From UBA6623 sp965238125 (lineage in GTDB: Bacteria; Acidobacteriota; Terriglobia; Bryobacterales; UBA6623): DNA of 64,000 bases. Each line of letters opens with the position of its first letter. Position 1 is the first letter of the stretch. The notes under the pieces are model-generated. The model searched no databases, was not told the DNA's origin, and saw nothing but the letters and a program-made list of their open reading frames with translations. The position numbers and the translations under genes were made by a program. Of the stretch, positions 1 through 8,700 are shown piece by piece. The stretch lies in NCBI GenBank assembly GCA_965238125.1, contig OZ250179.1:4774001-4838000 (forward strand), in the 5' to 3' direction.

Positions 1-1348
1 ACAAATCAAGCAACTCGGGGTGGCTGGGTCGTTCGCCGTTGACCCCGAAATCGTTGGCGGTCTTCACGATCCCTTGGCCGAAATGGTACAGCCAAACGCG
101 ATTGGCGATCACGCGGGCGGTCAACGGGTGAGCGGGGTTGGTGATCCAGTCGGCCAGCTGAGTACGCGGATTGTCGATGTCGGCATTGAGCTCGGGGGCT
201 CCGTCGGGCAACAAGACTCCCAATACGCGCGGACCCACCGGGTCGCCCTTGCTGTCCCAGTTGCCGCGCTCGAGCACGTGGATCGGCGTGCGTTCCTCGG
301 CATCGTTTTGAATACTGCAAAGCGTGGGCAGCGGCGGCGGCAGGGTCGTTTCAAGACGAGCGACCTCGGCCAGAGTCGGACCGCGCTCGACCACCGGCAG
401 CGCCTTTGCCTTCTCCCTTAGCTCTTTGATCTGCTCGTTGACGGCGTCGGTCCTCTTCTTCCAAGCGGCTTGTTCATCGTCCTCGGCGAGGATGACGTTG
501 TGCTCGCGAGTGGCGGCTAGGAAGGCCTGTAATCGATAGTAGTCCTTCTGGCGAACCGCGTCGAACATGTGGTTGTGGCAGCGCGCACAGCCGACGGTTA
601 AGCCGAGAAACGCCGCGCCGACAATGTCGGTGCGTTCGGTGAGAACTTCGTTGCGGCTGCCGGCGACCTCTTGGTTCCCGGCATTGCGGCGAACCGCCCC
701 GAGGCGATGGAAGCCGGCGGCGATCTTCAGTTCGTGGTCTTCGGGATCGATTTCGTCGCCTGCCAACTGTTCGCGAATGAAGCGGTCATACGGCTTGTCG
801 TCGTTGAGCGCGCGAATCACGTAATCGCGAAAGCGCCAGGCCCCCGGCAGGTGGCGGTCATACTCGAAACCTTCCGATTCAGCGAAGCGAATCACATCGA
901 GCCAATGCTGCGCCCAGCGTTCGCCGTAACGCGGATCGGCCAACAATCGCTCGACCAGGCGCGGGTAGGCGTCCGGCGAGCGGTCCGCCAGAAAATCGGC
1001 CGTCTCAGTGGGCGTCGGGGGCAATCCGACGAGGTCGAAATAGAGCCGCCGTATCAAAACTCGGCGTTCGGCGGGAGGCGCGGGGTCCAGCCCGCTCGCG
1101 GCGAGCTTGACGAGAATGAAGGCATCGACGGCCTCGACGCCTTCGCGCAAGGCCTCGGGCGCGTCGGCGCTCCGGATCGAGTTGCGGTCGCGCGAGGTTT
1201 CGAAGGCGGGGATGCGAGGGCGAGCGCGCGGAAGAAACGACCAGTGCTTGCGTTCGCTGTCGAGGTAGTCGGCTTTCGGCGCGGCACTCACGGGGGCGCC
1301 GATAAGGCACCCGCCGACGATGATCGCAACCCCGAGTCGTGCCGTCAC
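1..1348 (-). CDS. DUF1549/DUF1553 (PSD1-type) secreted protein, 3' end outside the window
   Basis: The minus strand is open from a GTG at 1346-1348 to the window edge, about 449 codons. The first 25 residues are hydrophobic and end in an Ala-rich segment, consistent with a signal peptide. A DUF1549-like block follows, with 'VDAFILVKLA', 'RRLYFDLVGLPPTP', 'RYGERWAQHWLD' and 'GCARCHNHMFD'. The last 100 residues match the start of DUF1553 ('NPAHPLTARVIANRVW', 'YHFGQGIV', 'FGVNGERPSHPELLD'). These proteins are abundant in Planctomycetes and Acidobacteria and are often paired with DUF1501 proteins; their biochemical role is not settled. No separate N-terminal cytochrome domain is visible. A second GTG at 1355-1357 is an alternative start. 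The divergent ThuA-like gene begins 75 bp away. Confidence 0.85.
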   Translation of the reverse strand, partial: MTARLGVAIIVGGCLIGAPVSAAPKADYLDSERKHWSFLPRARPRIPAFETSRDRNSIRSADAPEALREGVEAVDAFILVKLAASGLDPAPPAERRVLIRRLYFDLVGLPPTPTETADFLADRSPDAYPRLVERLLADPRYGERWAQHWLDVIRFAESEGFEYDRHLPGAWRFRDYVIRALNDDKPYDRFIREQLAGDEIDPEDHELKIAAGFHRLGAVRRNAGNQEVAGSRNEVLTERTDIVGAAFLGLTVGCARCHNHMFDAVRQKDYYRLQAFLAATREHNVILAEDDEQAAWKKRTDAVNEQIKELREKAKALPVVERGPTLAEVARLETTLPPPLPTLCSIQNDAEERTPIHVLERGNWDSKGDPVGPRVLGVLLPDGAPELNADIDNPRTQLADWITNPAHPLTARVIANRVWLYHFGQGIVKTANDFGVNGERPSHPELLDL

Positions 1349-1422
1349 TGCCCCCACAGTAGTCGATGGACGTCGGTCGGAGCAAGCCCCGTGGTACGCT
1401 GCGATGCGGAGGAACCGTACTC

Positions 1423-2238
1423 ATGTTCCGCTGGATTTTGATCTTGACCTTGCTGCCGCTGTCGACGCCGATTCTTTCCGGAGCCGACGGCGACGAGAAG
1501 AAACACATTCTGTTCCTGGGAGCGAGCCGCGATTGGGCGCATGACTCCGTCTCGCATGCGATGTACACGATGGAGAAGATCGGTCAAGAAAGCGGGCTCT
1601 TCGACGTTCGCTTTCACACCGACATTGAACTGCTGACCAAGAAGGAACTCGAATCGAACAAGAAGAACCTTGACTATTTCGACGCGCTGATGTTTTTCTG
1701 TCAGGGGGATCTACCACTGACCGACGAACAGAAGGCCGCCATTATGTCGTTCATCCGTGAGGACGGCAAGGGCTTCCTGGGCGCGCACAGCGCGACCGAC
1801 AGCTTTCGCGCGAGTTGGCCCGAATATGTCGAGATGGTCGGGGGCGCCTTCGATGAGCACCCCTGGAATCAGAAAGTGCGCGTGCGCGTGCATGACCGCG
1901 TTTTTCCAGCGATGAGGCATCTCCCGGCTGCTTTCGAAATTGCCGACGAGATCTATCAACTGAATCGCTACGCGCGAGACAAGCAGCGGGTCTTGATGAG
2001 TTTGGACGTTTCCTCTGTTGATCTAAGCGCCGACGGCGTGCACCGGACCGACGGCGATTTCGCCTTGGCTTGGGCGCGGCGGTGGGGCAAGGGACGCGTG
2101 TTTGTGAACGTGTTGGGGCACCGCCCGGAGGTTTGGGACCGGCCGGACATCCAAAAGATGTGGCTGGAAGCCGTGCGCTGGGTTCTTGGCTACACCGACG
2201 CCGACGTCACTCCGCTGCCCAAGCCGACCGATGACTAG
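1423..2238 (+). CDS. ThuA-like domain secreted protein
   Basis: The product is 271 aa. An N-terminal signal peptide (about residues 1-21) precedes a glutamine-amidotransferase-like ThuA fold: 'ILFLGASRDWAHDSVSHA' at the start, 'YFDALMFFCQGDLPLTDEQ' in the middle, then 'GKGFLGAHSATDSF' and 'GRVFVNVLGH'. Family members are found in sugar-utilisation loci and in many secreted proteins of Acidobacteria and Planctomycetes; a precise substrate cannot be inferred. I chose ATG 1423 because GGAGG lies at 1409-1413 and the signal peptide starts there; the frame is open further upstream without support. The gene is divergent from the DUF1549/DUF1553 gene, and the two may share a promoter region. Confidence 0.85.
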   Translation: MFRWILILTLLPLSTPILSGADGDEKKHILFLGASRDWAHDSVSHAMYTMEKIGQESGLFDVRFHTDIELLTKKELESNKKNLDYFDALMFFCQGDLPLTDEQKAAIMSFIREDGKGFLGAHSATDSFRASWPEYVEMVGGAFDEHPWNQKVRVRVHDRVFPAMRHLPAAFEIADEIYQLNRYARDKQRVLMSLDVSSVDLSADGVHRTDGDFALAWARRWGKGRVFVNVLGHRPEVWDRPDIQKMWLEAVRWVLGYTDADVTPLPKPTDD

Positions 2239-2351
2239 AAACGAATTAGGGCGCGGCAAGCGTGGACGCTCACGCCACATCCCGGTTAGCGGGGCCACCG
2301 GCGGCGCCGGCTCGTTCAAGCGAGAAACCGGGCGAGCCGCTCGCGCGGGGA

Positions 2352-2372
2352 CCGCGCCGCACGGCGGCGCGG
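2352..2372. terminator. GC-rich perfect hairpin downstream of the ThuA-like gene
   Basis: Nine bases (CCGCGCCGC) pair perfectly with GCGGCGCGG around a 3-base ACG loop. It lies in the 208-bp convergent gap between the ThuA-like gene and the 207-aa gene. There is no U-tract, so it may be a factor-dependent terminator structure or just a repeat. Nothing else is evident in 2239-2446. Confidence 0.4.
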
Positions 2373-2446
2373 CTCGGGTGGGTGAAAGTCTGATCCGTTG
2401 GTAGCCGTTGTGAATCTCCGGGTAGCGCGAAATTTGAAGTTTCAGG

Positions 2447-3070
2447 CTAGACTTCCGTGATTCCGTCGCCGACCACCAAGAAGCGGAATCTTTCCGGCGG
2501 CAGCGACACTTTCTTGGCTGCGTCGGCCCAGGTGTGGTAAGCCTTCTGGGCGATCGGGGCATTGAAGACCAGGAACTTATCCGAGAGGCACTCAAGCGGG
2601 GGAGGCTGCCGAAAGGCCAGGCGGAAACCCACCGCGTTTTCGAGATTGACCGCGCCCGAGGGAACCGCTTTATCCGATAACAGGGTCACGAAACTGCTGC
2701 GGTTAACGTGCGGCCACAGATCGGGATGAATCAGCGGGCGCAACACGGGTTTGTGCTCGAAGGTGACCTCGCATTGACGAATCCACTCGATGATCGATTC
2801 GCCCCACTTCCAGTGCTGCACGAAACCGACGTAGTGCTCGGCGAAGTTGATCGCGAGATTGAAACGGCGTTGCTCGAAGGCGTTGTCGGATTCACCGGGG
2901 TCCCGAAACATTTCGGAAACCAGCGATTCCGACTCGACCATTTGCTCGGCCAGCGCAACCACTCGGTCGAGCGCGCCCGGGGCGCTGTCGTCCTTGAGCA
3001 TCAAGGGAGGGAGTTCGTGGGTCTTGCCCCCCGGGATGTCGACGTATTTTCGATCCCCGACGATCTGCAT
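2447..3070 (-). CDS. Conserved-looking hypothetical protein, 207 aa
   Basis: I do not recognise this family. The product is soluble, without signal peptide or membrane segments, with mixed acidic and aromatic composition. A Trp-rich stretch in the middle ('VQHWKWGESIIEWIRQCEV') and a C-terminal 'FLVVGDGITEV' are visible. The ATG at 3068-3070 is preceded by a GGAG-like sequence. Codon use and uninterrupted length fit a real gene, and the opposite-strand frames look like shadows. It sits alone, between the convergent ThuA-like gene and the methyltransferase gene, with about 190 bp upstream. Confidence 0.65.
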   Translation of the reverse strand: MQIVGDRKYVDIPGGKTHELPPLMLKDDSAPGALDRVVALAEQMVESESLVSEMFRDPGESDNAFEQRRFNLAINFAEHYVGFVQHWKWGESIIEWIRQCEVTFEHKPVLRPLIHPDLWPHVNRSSFVTLLSDKAVPSGAVNLENAVGFRLAFRQPPPLECLSDKFLVFNAPIAQKAYHTWADAAKKVSLPPERFRFLVVGDGITEV

Positions 3071-3260
3071 AATTCCGCTCCGGCAATTCGCGCCGTCTGG
3101 TTCTAGAGACGCATCAGCGCGATTGCGGTTTCAGCGCTGAATTGCAGCAATCATAAGCCATATCGGATCGATTGGCAAGGTAGTTCGCGATTTCCTCAGG
3201 TTTTCGACCCAGAGGGTAACAGGGGTATACCCTACATCTCGCGCGCCGACCCGTTTTCGG

Positions 3261-4010
3261 CTACTGGTGACGGCCGGCGTCTTCAAAAATCAAGATGTGC
3301 TGGCGAGGCAGAAATTCCAAGAGCTTGGCCAGCCGGAAACCCATCGGCTCGAGTTCGGAGCGGACTTCCTCGACGGTCATTTTATGAAGCGGGTGGATGG
3401 GGATCGTGGGGTCTTCCTTGCGATATTCGATCAACACCAGCCTGCCATCGGGTTTGAGCGAACGCCGTACGTGTTCGATTGTTTTCTCCGGCTGCTGGAG
3501 TTCGTGGTACACATCGACGACGAGGACCAGATCGACTTCGCCCGGAGGCAGGCGGGGATCTTCCTCGCTCGCCAAAATGGCCTCAACGTTGTGAATCCCT
3601 TTTTCCGCCAGGTTGCGCTTGAGCCGATCGATCATGCCTTGTTGAATGTCGACCGCGAGAACGCGCCCCTCGGGACCGACTTGCTTAGCCAGCCGCCAGG
3701 TGAAGTACCCCACGCCGGCGCCGAGGTCAACAACGGTACCGCCCTTGGGAATCTTGAGCGCTTTGACGACGCGGTCGGGTTGTTCCTCGGCGTCTCGCTC
3801 GGGCCGCGTCAACCAGTCGGCGTGGGCGACGCTCATCACCGGCGCGATCTGGCGCTTTTTGATGAGCTTGCCGATTTGCAGCGGCCGCTTTGTTTCGGTC
3901 GCCGTCGAGGCTCCGTCGGTTTGCCCGGTGACGGTGACCGAGCAAGCGGTCACGGCGATCGCAAGCCCAAGAGCCGCCGGGAGCAGAAGATACGCCTTTA
4001 CGTTGCGCAT
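3261..4010 (-). CDS. Class I SAM-dependent methyltransferase with lipoprotein signal
   Basis: The product is 249 aa. Residues 1-23 are a lipoprotein-type signal with lipobox 'AVTAC'. A Rossmann methyltransferase follows: motif I 'VVDLGAGVGYFTWRLA', motif II acidic end 'VLAVDIQQGMIDRL', motif IV 'VDLVLVVDVYHEL', and post-motif 'LKPDGRLVLIEYRKEDP'. All elements expected for S-adenosylmethionine binding are present. The combination with an export signal is odd, because the cofactor is cytoplasmic; similar signal-bearing methyltransferases are, to my knowledge, seen in Acidobacteria and Planctomycetes. The substrate is unknown. The gene stands alone, with a MITE-like repeat 70 bp upstream. Confidence 0.8.
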   Translation of the reverse strand: MRNVKAYLLLPAALGLAIAVTACSVTVTGQTDGASTATETKRPLQIGKLIKKRQIAPVMSVAHADWLTRPERDAEEQPDRVVKALKIPKGGTVVDLGAGVGYFTWRLAKQVGPEGRVLAVDIQQGMIDRLKRNLAEKGIHNVEAILASEEDPRLPPGEVDLVLVVDVYHELQQPEKTIEHVRRSLKPDGRLVLIEYRKEDPTIPIHPLHKMTVEEVRSELEPMGFRLAKLLEFLPRQHILIFEDAGRHQ

Positions 4011-4083
4011 GTGAGGATCTTCGCAGAATCTGATCAGCGGGTCAATGGAAGAAGCCGGCGTCCGCGGGCGGCGTCAAGTTCAT

Positions 4084-4281
4084 CTAGCCCGCATTTCTCA
4101 CCGCCTGACGAGCAAAGCACACGATAGGCCCGCCATTACTTCGTTGCGCTTGCTCGCCGCGCTCACCGTACTGTTCAAGTACGCCTCTTTGCTTAAGAAA
4201 TGGGCGCCAAGCGGCGCGCGCCTCGTACTGACGGACCTTTCATGCACTTTGCCTCGCCACGCGGTGAGAAAAGCGGGCTAG
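4084..4281. repeat. MITE-like palindromic repeat, family A, copy 1 (198 bp)
   Basis: The ends are inverted copies of each other (TAGCCCGC, then TTTCTCACCGC with few mismatches, extending about 35 bp). Both edges carry CTAG, which could be a 4-bp target duplication. A second copy lies at 10867-11051, identical over most of its length but lacking about 13 bp in the middle. A degraded right half lies at 23258-23317. No open frame is supported inside it. Confidence 0.8.
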
Positions 4282-4415
4282 GGGATTTTCGGAGAAACGA
4301 ATGCGACGTGGGTGGATTCGCTAATCGCGGGGGGTCATTGCCGACCTCATTGCTCTCATTGCCGCTTGCCCCCCGCCCTGATACAATCCGGACAGACCGA
4401 TTCAAGGAGATCCTC

Positions 4416-5175
4416 ATGACCCATTCGATCGAAAGACGATTCGTTCGTTGCGGGGTTCTGTTCTTGCTTGTAACCTGCGTCGCGGCGCCCGCCTCCGCGC
4501 AGACGGTGATCTCGGTCCGGCCCGGGCTGATTTCCTACGCCGAAGGGGCAGGTGAAACTCGCCGGCGTGGGACAGAAGCCTTCCGGCAAAGATATTCATC
4601 TCGGCCAGGGACAACACTTGCTCACCTCGGCCGGGCGGGTCGAGATTCTGCTCACACCCGTCGCCATCCTCCGCGCGAGCGGGACCAGCGATTGGGAGAT
4701 GGTTTCGAGCGAGGCTTCGGATGTTCGAATGGAACTCCATCGCGGCTCGGGTATCGTTGAGATCAGAGCAAAAGTCAATGGCGCGCGCATTTCGATCGAG
4801 GCGGGGGGCGCTTCGGTCCGGCTTGAAAACAAAGGCGTCTATCGCTTTGACGCCGTTCCCGGCTCGGATGCCGTGCTGACGGTGCTGAAGGGCAAGGCGC
4901 GGGTTTCGAACGGGGCCGGATCGCTGGTGGTCAAGTCGAAACGCTCGGTTGCGCTCGGGGCCGGTACGCTCGAAGCCGGCAAGCTCGCCTCTTCGGCGAC
5001 GCCCGACGCTCTGGCCGCTTGGCACCACGAGCGTACCGCGTTGCTGTCCCAACCCATTCGCCGGGCGCGGCCTCGGCAGGTTGCGGGCGTTTCCGAGTCG
5101 ACAGGTAGTGCTTTTGGTCAACACGGAACCGGGGCGATTCAGTGTGAGAACGGCACGCCGGAGTTGTTGAATTAG
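4416..5175 (+). CDS. FecR-like domain secreted protein, apparent frameshift
   Basis: ATG 4416 follows AAGGAG and opens a clear signal peptide (residues 1-29, ending 'APASAQ'). The mature start 'VISVRPGLISYAEG' is shifted out of frame after the GGGG run at 4545-4548. Removing one G joins it to the frame ending at 5175, giving '...YAEGQVKLAGVG...', about 252 aa. The joined product resembles the FecR-like domains common in Acidobacteria: a small beta-rich unit around 'LGQGQHLLTSAGRVEILLTP' and 'MELHRGSGIVEI'. Whether the shift is biological or a base-call error cannot be told from the sequence. It lies 1.1 kb upstream of ileS in the same direction, separated by repeats and a terminator. Confidence 0.7.
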
Positions 5176-5207
5176 GGAACCGAGCGCGTCAAACCGAGCG
5201 CGTCAAA

Positions 5208-5438
5208 CCGAGCCGCGACCGTGAGGAAGCGGTATGCGATGCGGTACGCCGGAGGCAAATAAAGGGGCGGCCCCGGAACGGCGGCCCCCGAAGCGTCTTT
5301 CCCGGCTGAACTACCCTGAGTTCGCTAGTAGGGCTGTTTCGCAAGAAGAGGTTCGCTCTTCGGCACGCTTCGCTCCCGCCACCTTCCTTCGTGTTGAACG
5401 GCCTCATCGCATACCGCTTCCGTACGGTCGCGGCTCGG
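5208..5438. repeat. 231-bp element with 37-bp imperfect inverted ends
   Basis: CCGAGCCGCGACCGT at 5208-5222 and the following bases, to 5244, reappear as the reverse complement at 5402-5438 with about three mismatches. Just before it, CCGAGCGCGTCAAA is tandemly repeated (about 5180-5207). A related stretch lies inside the gene at 47382-48185 (about 48013-48045). Apart from this repeat and the terminator described separately, I see no gene in 5176-5725. Confidence 0.65.
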
Positions 5439-5637
5439 TTTTGGGGGTCGGTTTGTTATTCGAAAACTGGTAAAATTGCGGACAGAAGGTTCCGCCGACT
5501 ATGGTGCATCGTAAATTCCAGCCGCAAGTCGCGCGCCGCTCCGGCACGAACGAACCCCGCTTCGCGATAAGCCGCGGTACTGTCGGCATTATCATTACCA
5601 GCCCCGGTTAGGGGCTTCGGACGGGCAAGGATTCCGA

Positions 5638-5680
5638 GGCCGTTGACCGGGGTGATCGAAAGCCGGTCAACGGCCTTTTT
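5638..5680 (+). terminator. Rho-independent terminator upstream of ileS
   Basis: A perfect 13-bp stem, GGCCGTTGACCGG (5638-5650) with its complement (5663-5675), encloses a 12-base loop and is followed by TTTTTGTTGTT. It ends about 45 bp before the ileS start. It could end upstream transcription or act as an attenuator in the ileS leader. No T-box specifier features were recognised in 5440-5640. Confidence 0.8.
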
Positions 5681-5725
5681 GTTGTTCGACCGACCTGCAC
5701 CGACCCCCGGTCTGGATGCAACGCC

Positions 5726-8700
5726 ATGAGTGAACCGAAATTCGAGAAAGCGCAACCGATCGTCGATTTCCCCCGCGTCGAGGAGTCGATCCGGCGGTTC
5801 TGGGAAGAACACGAGATCTTTGAAAAAAGCCTCCGCAACCGCGAGGGGCGGCCGAAATTCATCTTCAATGAAGGCCCTCCGACCGCCAACGGGCTGCCGC
5901 ACAACGGGCACGTGCTCACTCGTGTGATCAAAGACATCTTCCTGCGCTACCGCACCATGCGCGGTTTCTACGTGCCCCGCAAAGCCGGCTGGGATACTCA
6001 CGGGCTTCCCGTCGAGGTCGAAGTCGAGAAGGAACTAGGCATCCACGGCAAGGCGGCGATCGAGGAATACGGCGTTGAAAGATTCATTCTCCGCTGCATG
6101 CAGTCGGTGTTTCGCTACACCGAGCAGTGGGAGAAGATGACCAGCCGGGTCGGCTTCTGGGTGGATCTTGAAGACGCCTACGTCACCTATCACAAGAGCT
6201 ATATCGAAAGCGTGTGGTGGGCGCTATCCGAGCTGTTTCGTAAAGGCCTTCTCTACCAAGGCCACAAGATTGTTTGGTGGTGGCCGCAGGGCGGCACGGC
6301 GCTTTCGGCGGGCGAGGTCGGCTTGGGCTACAAGAGCGTCGAAGACCCGTCCGTCTACGTCGCGCTCGAACTGGAAGACGAGCCCGGGACCTATCTCCTG
6401 ATCTGGACGACAACCCCCTGGACGTTGCCCTCGAACCAAAACGTCGCCGTGCGCGAGGACTACGACTACGTCCAAGTGCGCGACGGCGACCACGCGATCA
6501 TCGTGGCCGCCGCCTTGCGCGAGACGACCGCCGCGAAGCTCGGCCGCGAGTTGCCCGTCGAACGCGAAATGAAAGGCGGTGCGTTGGTCGGGCGGCGCTA
6601 CCGCCCGCCACTTGATTATTTCCGCGAAGCCTACGGCGATGTGACCGTGGAGCGCAAGACGGGCGGGTCCGTTCCCGCCCTATGGACCATACTCGCCGCC
6701 GATTTCGTCGAACTCGACCAAGGCACGGGCTTGGTCCACGAAGCACCGGCCTTTGGTGAGGTGGACTACGAGCTGTTCCGCAAGACGCGGGAAGAGTTCA
6801 CCAACCCCGACGCTGTCCCGCTGCTGTGCCCGGTCGGTCCCGACGGCAAATTCACCGCCGAGACGCCGGATCTCGAAGGCATGTTCGTCAAGGACGCCGA
6901 CCGGCCGATCATCGCCAAACTCAGAGAAAACGGCATCCTACTGCACCGCGAGAACTATCGCCACGACTATCCCTTCTGCTGGCGAGCCGACGATGATCCG
7001 TTGATCCAGTACGCACGGCCGGCGTGGTTTGTCCGCACTACCGAGCGGATTGAGGACGCCATTGCCAATAACAACAAGGCGCGCTGGTTGCCGGCGCATA
7101 TAGGCACGGGCCGCTTCGGCGATTTTCTGGCGAATAACGTCGACTGGGCGCTCTCACGCGAGCGCTACTGGGGCACGCCGCTCAATATCTGGATCAACGA
7201 CGAAACCGGGAAGATGCAAGCCCCGGCGTCCGTCGCGGAGATCGAGGCCAAGAACCCCGAAGCCTTCAACCAGTTTCGGCGCGATCAGATCAAGAACCCC
7301 GAGCTGTCGGATCACTTGATGGTCCATAAACCGTGGATCGACGAGGTGACGTGGACCGAACCGGGCGAACCCGGCGTCTACCGCCGCATTCCCGAGGTGA
7401 TCGACTGCTGGTTCGACTCCGGTTGCATGCCCTTCGCGCAGTTCGGCTATCCGCATCAAGGGCGCGAGAAATTCGAGGACGCTTTCCCGGCCGACTTCAT
7501 CACCGAGGCCATCGATCAGACACGCGGTTGGTTCTATTCGCAGTTGATGGTTTCGACGCTGGTTTTCGACGACGAAACACAACAGCTGTGCGGATTGAAA
7601 GAGAAACGCGACTATCCGCACCCCTTCCGCACTTGCATCGTGTTGGGTCATGTCACCGATCCGGAGGGCAAGAAGGAATCGAAATCGAAGGGGAATTACA
7701 CGCCGCCCGACGTCATCTTCGACCGTGTGCTCAACGAGTTCGCCGTCGTCGGCGCGGCGCAAGCCGACATGAAGGTCGCCGCGGGCGAAGTCGTGCTCTG
7801 CCGCGAGGAGATCGAGGCACTTGATGTCAACCCCGGCGCCGTGATGCAGCTCTCGACGGCTTCGCTCGCGGGAGTTTCGAAACCCTTCACCGTGCGGCAA
7901 GGGAAGAAGTTGCCGCGCCGCGTGGCCGTCGTCTCGGCCGACGACATCAAAGCGCTCGGATTGAACAGCACCCCGGCCGGACTCAGAGTCCAACCCAACG
8001 ACGTCGCCCGCCTTCCCGATGACCAGCGCTTGACGCTCGAAAGCAAGAACGGCTCGGCCCCCGGCGCCGACGCCTTTCGCTGGTTCTTTTTCGCCGCCAA
8101 TCCGCCGTGGTCGCCGACCCGGCATTCATTGAGCAATGTCCGGACGCTCCAAAAGGAGCTGCCGCTTAAGCTGCGCAACGTCTACTCGTTTTTCACGATC
8201 TACGCTAATATCGACGGCTTCGACCCGGCGAGCGACGCCGGACGGCCCTTGGCCGAGCGAACGTTGCTCGACCGCTGGATTCTCTCCGAGGCGGCGCTGG
8301 TCACCGGCCGTGTGACCGAGCTGATGGACAACTACCTGGTCTACGAGGCGGCCGGCGAGCTGTCGAATTTCGTCGACGCGCTTTCGAACTGGTATCTGCG
8401 GCGCAGCCGGCGACGCTATTGGAAGAGCGAGAAAGACGCCGACAAGATCGACGCTTACGCCACACTCTATGAAGCGCTGGCGACCGTCACGAACCTTGCC
8501 GCGCCGTTTATCCCCTTCTTGACCGAAGAGGTTTACCAGAATCTAGTCCGCGGGCCCTTCGGCGACCGAAGGCCCGAAAGCATTCACCTCTGTGACCTCG
8601 CCGAAGCCGACGAAAGCGCGGTCGACCGCAAGCTGTCGGAAGAAATGGCGGTCGTGCGCAATATCGTCTCACTCGGGCTGCGTGTGCGAACCGACCACAA

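Noticed and set aside
671..1441. 256-aa plus-strand frame at the start of the window
   Set aside because: It is the shadow of the minus-strand DUF1549/DUF1553 gene, which has clear motifs but is missed by simple ORF calling because it lacks a stop in the window.
3267..4127. Long plus-strand frame opposite the methyltransferase gene
   Set aside because: It is an antisense shadow: the minus-strand frame has a lipobox and complete methyltransferase motifs, while this one has no recognisable domain.
5440..5725. T-box riboswitch controlling ileS
   Set aside because: A terminator is present, but no specifier loop, AG-bulge or T-box sequence could be found, and T-boxes are mainly a Firmicutes trait.
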